From the NCBI GenBank assembly GCA_036245805.1, contig BTRK01000001.1:22761087-22825086 (forward strand): DNA of 64,000 nucleotides, given 5' to 3'. Below are positions 60,001-64,000 of this stretch, piece by piece; within the stretch, counting starts at the first letter, position 1, and the number at the start of each line of letters is the position of its first letter. The translations under genes were made by a program, and so were the position numbers. The notes under the pieces were generated by a model. The model had not been told where the DNA came from, ran no database searches, and saw nothing but the letters and a program-made list of their open reading frames with translations. The DNA is from Pristionchus mayeri (taxonomy: Eukaryota > Nematoda > Chromadorea > Rhabditida > Neodiplogasteridae).

Positions 60001-60914
60001 CTCCGTTCCTCCCGATATGAGTGCGGGATCAAAGTCGTCCCTTCCCCGCACTAATCCACGAGTCTCTCGACCCACCTCAGTGAGGGAGAGAGAACAGAAG
60101 GAACAACTGAGGAGAGAGACCAGTCTACCACAGTCAGGGTCAGTAGTTTAACGAGAGGAATAATGGGGGACATCTAAACCCTTTGTTACTGCACGGTGAA
60201 ACATGGTCATGAAAATAATTGTGAATAGTATAATTTCCAGTCCATCGAATCTCTCGTCTTCGTCGATTCTGAAGCCAACACTGATCGATATCCTTGACTC
60301 TCCTCCCTCTTCGTCCTCTCTCCATCCACTCGATCGTTCCCCTCCCTCTCTCTCCTCTGCCACGTCGACCTCTTCCGAGGGAGCCATCGTCAATGGAGTC
60401 AATCACGTCACTATCGACGACATCGACGACCACGATGACGGGTGAGCATCTTTATACTTTTAACTTGAAAAACAACAATATATTCTGCGAATTTCTAGCA
60501 TGAATATCGTGTTTCATTCTTCTTCTCTTTCCTCTTTGATCTTTGATCTCTTCAGAGTGGACGTTCGATCCGAAGACACCTCTACCCTCAATTCGGAGCG
60601 ACGACTGCAGATGATCCAGCAGGTGAGAACGAGTGATCTTTGATCTCTGATCGTCTCCCTTCCTTCCCAAAGGCCGATCTTTGTAGGAAACGATCGAGGC
60701 TCAACGTGCAGAAATCGCACGATTGATAAGAGAGAATGCAGAGTTGAAGAGAGCACAAATGAGCAAGAAGAGAGACACGAAGGTGCGACCTCCTCTCCTC
60801 CCCTCAATCTGATCTTTGATCTCTCAGAAATTCATTGATTCGGGTGCCTCAGAAGACAGCTACGATTCGTCCCTCGAGAGAGGAGCTGCCCTCAAGGGGA
60901 TCACCGAGTGTTGA
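42094..60914 (+). CDS. gap-2: RasGAP of the SynGAP/DAB2IP family (GAP-2)
   Basis: GTPase-activating protein that switches off Ras/Rap at membranes. Thirty-two exons join in frame (start 42094 or 42154, then 43132, 44492, 44792, 47325, 47738, 47897, 54390, 54552 ... 60828-60914), about 1,208 residues from 42154. Order: leader [18 protein letters not shown] domain with [34 protein letters not shown] and [21 protein letters not shown]2 domain [41 protein letters not shown]; and the GAP domain. In the GAP domain the arginine finger is in [11 protein letters not shown], the structural motif is [19 protein letters not shown], and [20 protein letters not shown] and [15 protein letters not shown] follow. 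The tail is Ser/Pro/His-rich, with a coiled coil ([20 protein letters not shown]) and end GITEC. Catalytic residues are intact. Intron 48018-54389 is 6.4 kb, while downstream introns are mostly 40-300 nt. Several alternative first exons are listed separately. Confidence 0.93.
44398..44433 (+). CDS. gap-2: Candidate alternative first exon of gap-2 (12 codons)
   Basis: [12 protein letters not shown] ends at GTATAC in phase 0, which matches the gap-2 exon at 44492 ([12 protein letters not shown]). This would bypass the leader exons at 42-43 kb. It is very short, so chance cannot be excluded. Confidence 0.4.
46501..46634 (+). CDS. gap-2: Alternative first exon of gap-2 (44 codons)
   Basis: [36 protein letters not shown], then an acidic end before GTGAGT. 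It ends in phase 2, the phase needed for the exon at 47325 ([12 protein letters not shown]). It would replace the N-terminal part of the PH-domain region. Base composition is not pyrimidine-biased, supporting real coding. Confidence 0.6.
48598..48650 (+). repeat. Purine minisatellite, 9-bp unit
   Basis: About five tandem copies of AGAGAGAAG, then GAGAGGAGG. Confidence 0.85.
52699..53071. mobile_element. MITE-like element flanked by TTAA, with tRNA-like core
   Basis: Left end TTAAAGAAGGAGTGTCAGCA, continuing AAGTTAAATTTTTGACG and CTAACCATGAC, is complementary to the right end (53019-53071, GTCATGGTTATGACAACGTC then CTGACAGTCCTTCTTTAA). The arms are about 52 bp. TTAA lies at both ends (52699-52702, 53068-53071), as expected for a TTAA target duplication (piggyBac-type preference). 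There is no coding capacity. Confidence 0.75.
52801..52873 (+). ncRNA. tRNA-like sequence inside the MITE
   Basis: TAGCTCAGTGGTAAAGC matches a tRNA D arm/A box and GGTTCGAATC matches a B box. The central loop GTGTGAT would place a GTG (His) anticodon, but the anticodon stem does not pair properly, the T stem has a mismatch and no acceptor stem forms. It looks like a tRNA-derived, SINE-type promoter rather than a working tRNA. Confidence 0.5.
55545..55759 (+). CDS. gap-2: Alternative first exon of gap-2 giving a GAP-only isoform
   Basis: [38 protein letters not shown], then a basic end ([19 protein letters not shown]), ending at GTACTG in phase 2. The next gap-2 exon (56437, YTVTSTADG) needs exactly phase 2 and begins with a base completing Arg or Trp. 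This 71-codon leader would replace both PH and C2 domains while keeping the whole RasGAP domain. It lies within the intron between the last C2 exon (54973) and the first GAP exon. Confidence 0.65.
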
Positions 60915-61968
60915 CCCATCTCTCGTGTCCATTGACGCCCTTCGAGTGTCTTCTTCTCCTTCGAGATCTCACCCGTTGACGCCCCTCAGGTGTTCCCTCT
61001 TTCCTAGTGTTCAGTCATAGTTTATAGTGTCTCTCCTCAGCTCGTGTCACATTCAATCAGAGTCTGTTCCCCGTGAAGCCCCGCCCACTTTGTCTCTCTA
61101 CCGTAGTCAGTTTAGTATTCGTCGACCTCATCTTAAAACCTCTTCTGTGATCAATAGCAAAGATGGGGAGTGTATGTATCATACAGTAATGTTTGCCTAC
61201 TTTATATGCGTAATCACTCAAATCTTTCAACTCCCCCTTACTAGCATAATCAAACCTCTCATTTGCTCTCGATTTTCAAGATTGCATAATATATTATATA
61301 TATATATCGCTAATTGAATTTCTCTTTAGTGCCTCTGATCACATTCAATATTTCCCTCTTACCATTGTCATCTGAAGGAAAGCATCAATCAATACAAAAG
61401 AGCTTTATCTCCTCTCTACCGTATCCTCCACTCAATCTTTCCCTGTCGTTCATGCTGGAATACGGTATTCATTTCATGATCAGCATAACCATCCAAATGC
61501 AATTTGTACACGACTGAAACTAAGCCGAAGAATCTTCGGAAATAAGATCGAGATAAAAAAGATCCATTGAAGTGACGAAGAATAGAATCTGAAAACACAC
61601 AGTTGCAGTTTTATATATATTTCGTGATCGAAAATTCGTAAATGAAAGATTTGAGTAAGTTCTTTATTCCGGACACGGTAATCTCTTCGATCGACAACTA
61701 ATTTATACAGTAGGAAAGCAGGAATACCCGTAGTGTGCGGTAGAATGAATGAAGGGAAAGAAAGAGGGTAATCGAATGATTGGCAGATCAACGATAGGAT
61801 TATTGGGAAGGATTGGCACAGAACTCCATGAATGGCAGTTGAGGGGCAGAGGTAATAGAGAGGATTCAAGGGAAAGAGATGAGGAGAGAATGGCTGTTGA
61901 AGGGAGAAAGGGAAGGGAACGCCGTATTATAGGCAACGGAATGAAAGAAGGAAGGGGAATATGGTAGA
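60915..61968. other. 3' flanks of convergent gap-2 and stomatin genes
   Basis: About 1 kb between the two stop codons. AT-rich around 61290-61320 (TATATATATA) and 61600. Holds AAGCCCCGCCC at 61076. No supported gene. Confidence 0.5.
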
Positions 61969-63605
61969 TCAGTTGAGTAGATGTCTCACAATCTCCATTG
62001 GCAGGGGGAAGATTATCGTCGAATTCTTCTCGGCCCTGCAAGGAAGGAAGGGTGTTCATCTCCTCTCTTCCCCTCTCTCTCTCTCTCTCTCTTCTCTCCA
62101 CTCACGCCACACTATTCAGTGTCTGTAGGTATCTCAATTGGAGTGCAGCTGGAGACTGGGCGATTACTTCGGCCGCCTCGTGCAGTGATCGAGATGCCAG
62201 CTTCTCTCCCTCGGCTGCGATCACCTCAAGATGGTCTTTGATCTCTCCCTCTCTTCCCCCTCTCGTACCTTCGCCCGTGCTTCTCTGGTCGCTTCTGCCT
62301 CTGCAGCCATCGCTCTCTGCAGCTGCACTGGCAGTCGGACGTCTTTGCTGCAAGGGAGGAATCAGATGAGATCACCCAGGTCGTCTCCCAAGACAGTCAC
62401 TCGAAGGTCGTCTGTTCCCTCAGAATCAACTGACATCTCCACTCGTTCCACTTTGATCCCCCAGCTTTCGGTGGCCTCATCAAGAACTGCCTAAAGAAGA
62501 AAGATAATCAAGGAGTCACTCAATTTGGAGTAGTTTGAAGCGACTTCGTTAGTGAGCAGAGTAAAGTCAATCATTCTAATGGCCACTCGTTGATCACAAG
62601 AGCTTCCACACCTGCATGGAGATGGCGAGTGAGTCTCTGTCCTGGAGAATCTCAGCCAGACTCCTCGTTCCCAGCATGTTTCGCAACGTCGTCTGGGCAA
62701 GTAATCTGGAAGGGATTGAGGAGTGAGAGAGATGTTCTAGTAGAAGGGAAGTGGATGGTATTCACCTGGTGGAGTGATGGGCATTCTCTACATTGGCGAC
62801 GCTGACAGTCGCATTGCTCACTCGATAGTAGACGACGGCATCCACTGACGTCGTCACGGAATCCTTCGTCAGAATCTACAGAGATTCGTCCATTGATGAG
62901 AGATCCAGGGCAAGAGAAATTCACAAATGATCAGTCGTTCATGGATTCATTCAATCCGTGTTGCGAGGGTCAACTAACTTCTTGTGGAGGGACGTTGAAT
63001 GAAACTGTTCGAAGATCCACTTTGTTGTACGATTCAATGCAAGGAAGAACGAAGAAGATTCCTGAGTCACATCCATTAGGTTTCCCTCCTTTAGAATGAA
63101 TCTTGACAAAATGAATGAAAAGAGGATAAAATCCTTACCAGGTCCCTTGGCTCCTCCACCGATCAATCGACCCAATCGGAAGACTACTGCTCGTTCGTAC
63201 TCTTGCACTACCTGATATCGATCGATGAGCTCCAAGAAGTACAGTAATCTCTCACTTTGATACAGAATATCATGGATATGGGGAAGGTGGATAACATCAT
63301 TAGCCAGGAGATAATGGTGAGTACCCATCCACAGAATCCTGTTCCAGTGTCGTACGATTCAGCTGCAAGAGAAGAGTTGATTGCTTCCCTTGAGGGAAGG
63401 GAACCTTTTCCTAATATTGTTTTGAGGCAACCATAGAAGATTGAGAGGAGAAGAGGGGAATCATGGGCTCACATCAATATCACAATAATGGGGATTATAC
63501 TGACGGTTCATGTGTTTTGGGTAGTAGCTGAGCTTCAGTTGCGCTAATGACTGTCGTCTCGCTTCCCTTTCTTCCTTCGCGAAGATCAGTGGATTCAGTG
63601 TGAAC
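61969..63605 (-). CDS. Stomatin/prohibitin-domain protein, N-terminus beyond first visible exon
   Basis: Band-7 membrane scaffold of the stomatin group (worm UNC-1, STO and MEC-2 relatives), which regulates ion channels. The first visible exon (63605-63473) starts after CTCTCAG with [17 protein letters not shown] and a Tyr/His-rich piece ([18 protein letters not shown]). Next come [16 protein letters not shown], the hairpin membrane segment ([17 protein letters not shown]), [118 protein letters not shown] and the end [19 protein letters not shown] at 61969. All are in family order. The start codon must lie upstream, in 63606-64000 or beyond the window. The exon with VIAAEGE follows a CTTGAG acceptor, fixed by conservation. 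Confidence 0.93.
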
Positions 63606-63722
63606 CTGAGAGGAAGAGATTTTTTCGGTATGAAATAAAAAAAAGCTAACAAAATAATAAAATTTCAACGAATTATCATTAGAAAAGATATTGGTGTGCT
63701 ATAAGAAATCGAGCAAAACGCA

Positions 63723-63795
63723 TGCTCCCGGTGAGGCTCGAACTCACGACCTTCAGATTATGAGACTGACGCGCTGCCTACTGCGCTACGGAAGC
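63723..63795 (-). tRNA. tRNA-Met (CAT), elongator
   Basis: Minus strand GCTTCCGTAGCGCAGTAGGC, anticodon loop CTCATAA, T arm GTGAGTTCGAGCCTCAC, 3' end CGGGAGCA. The acceptor stem GCTTCCG pairs with CGGGAGC (one T-G wobble), and D, anticodon and T stems all form. 73 nt including the discriminator base, no intron. Confidence 0.95.
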
Positions 63796-64000
63796 TACGA
63801 GGGAATCGGGGGAAAAAACAGTGGATAACAGCGAGGGCAGAGAGTCTTATGCTCTTGCCAAATCGTTTGACGATGAGGGAATGCCAAATCTCCCAGTCCC
63901 TAGTCATAAAAATAATGGAGTGCAAAGGGAATGAAAAGAGTCTGAGATTGGATAGAGAGTAAAAGGAGGAGAGAGATGCAGTGAAGATAGAGAAAGAATG

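Overview
The window comes from a nematode nuclear genome, probably a rhabditid. The evidence is protein homology (a DDX3/LAF-1 helicase, an ING/PHD protein, a stomatin and a SynGAP/DAB2IP-type RasGAP matching worm GAP-2), GT-AG introns that are often only 40-60 nt, acceptor-like sites a few bases before start codons as expected for spliced-leader trans-splicing, and compact genes on both strands. I cannot name the species. All exon joins below were made by eye from reading frame, splice consensus and family conservation.

Layout. 1-1.63 kb: 3' half of a laf-1/DDX3 helicase (+), then about 3 kb of T-rich non-coding DNA. 4.6-5.1 kb: a small single-span membrane protein (+). 5.2-7.25 kb: a fold-back repeat element containing a Tc1/mariner-like end. 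8.0-15.1 kb: a signal-peptide/one-span protein (-), an AANAT-like acetyltransferase (+), an unrecognised type II membrane protein (-) and a non-receptor tyrosine phosphatase (-). 16.0-17.3 kb: a GT31 glycosyltransferase (+). 17.4-18.7 kb: a long, nearly identical inverted duplication. 18.7-21.4 kb: a mariner-like remnant and two unrecognised genes. 21.8-24.1 kb: ING-family PHD protein (+). 24.6-25.1 kb: small secreted K/E-rich protein (+). 25.9-34.3 kb: plus-strand, pyrimidine-rich DNA with coding-like segments (one CUB-like motif), a degenerate tRNA-Phe and a clear 260-aa gene of unknown function. About 34.3 or 39.6 to 60.9 kb: a very large gap-2 RasGAP gene (+). 62.0-63.6 kb: stomatin (-). 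63.7 kb: tRNA-Met (-).

The best-resolved gene is gap-2. Thirty-two exons from 42.15 to 60.91 kb join in a consistent frame to give about 1,208 residues: leader, split PH domain, C2, RasGAP domain, low-complexity tail and short coiled coil. Five further ATG exons (39.6, 40.7, 44.4, 46.5 and 55.5 kb), plus one with a GC donor (34.3 kb), end in exactly the phase needed to join a downstream gap-2 exon. This implies a family of isoforms with different N-termini, one lacking PH and C2.

Two genome-level features stand out. Many introns end in TTGAG instead of the usual TTTCAG, forced by reading frame in several conserved genes. Short dispersed motifs (GATCTTTGATC, TAC(T/C)GTA, AAGCCCCGCCC) recur in introns, UTRs and occasionally in coding sequence.
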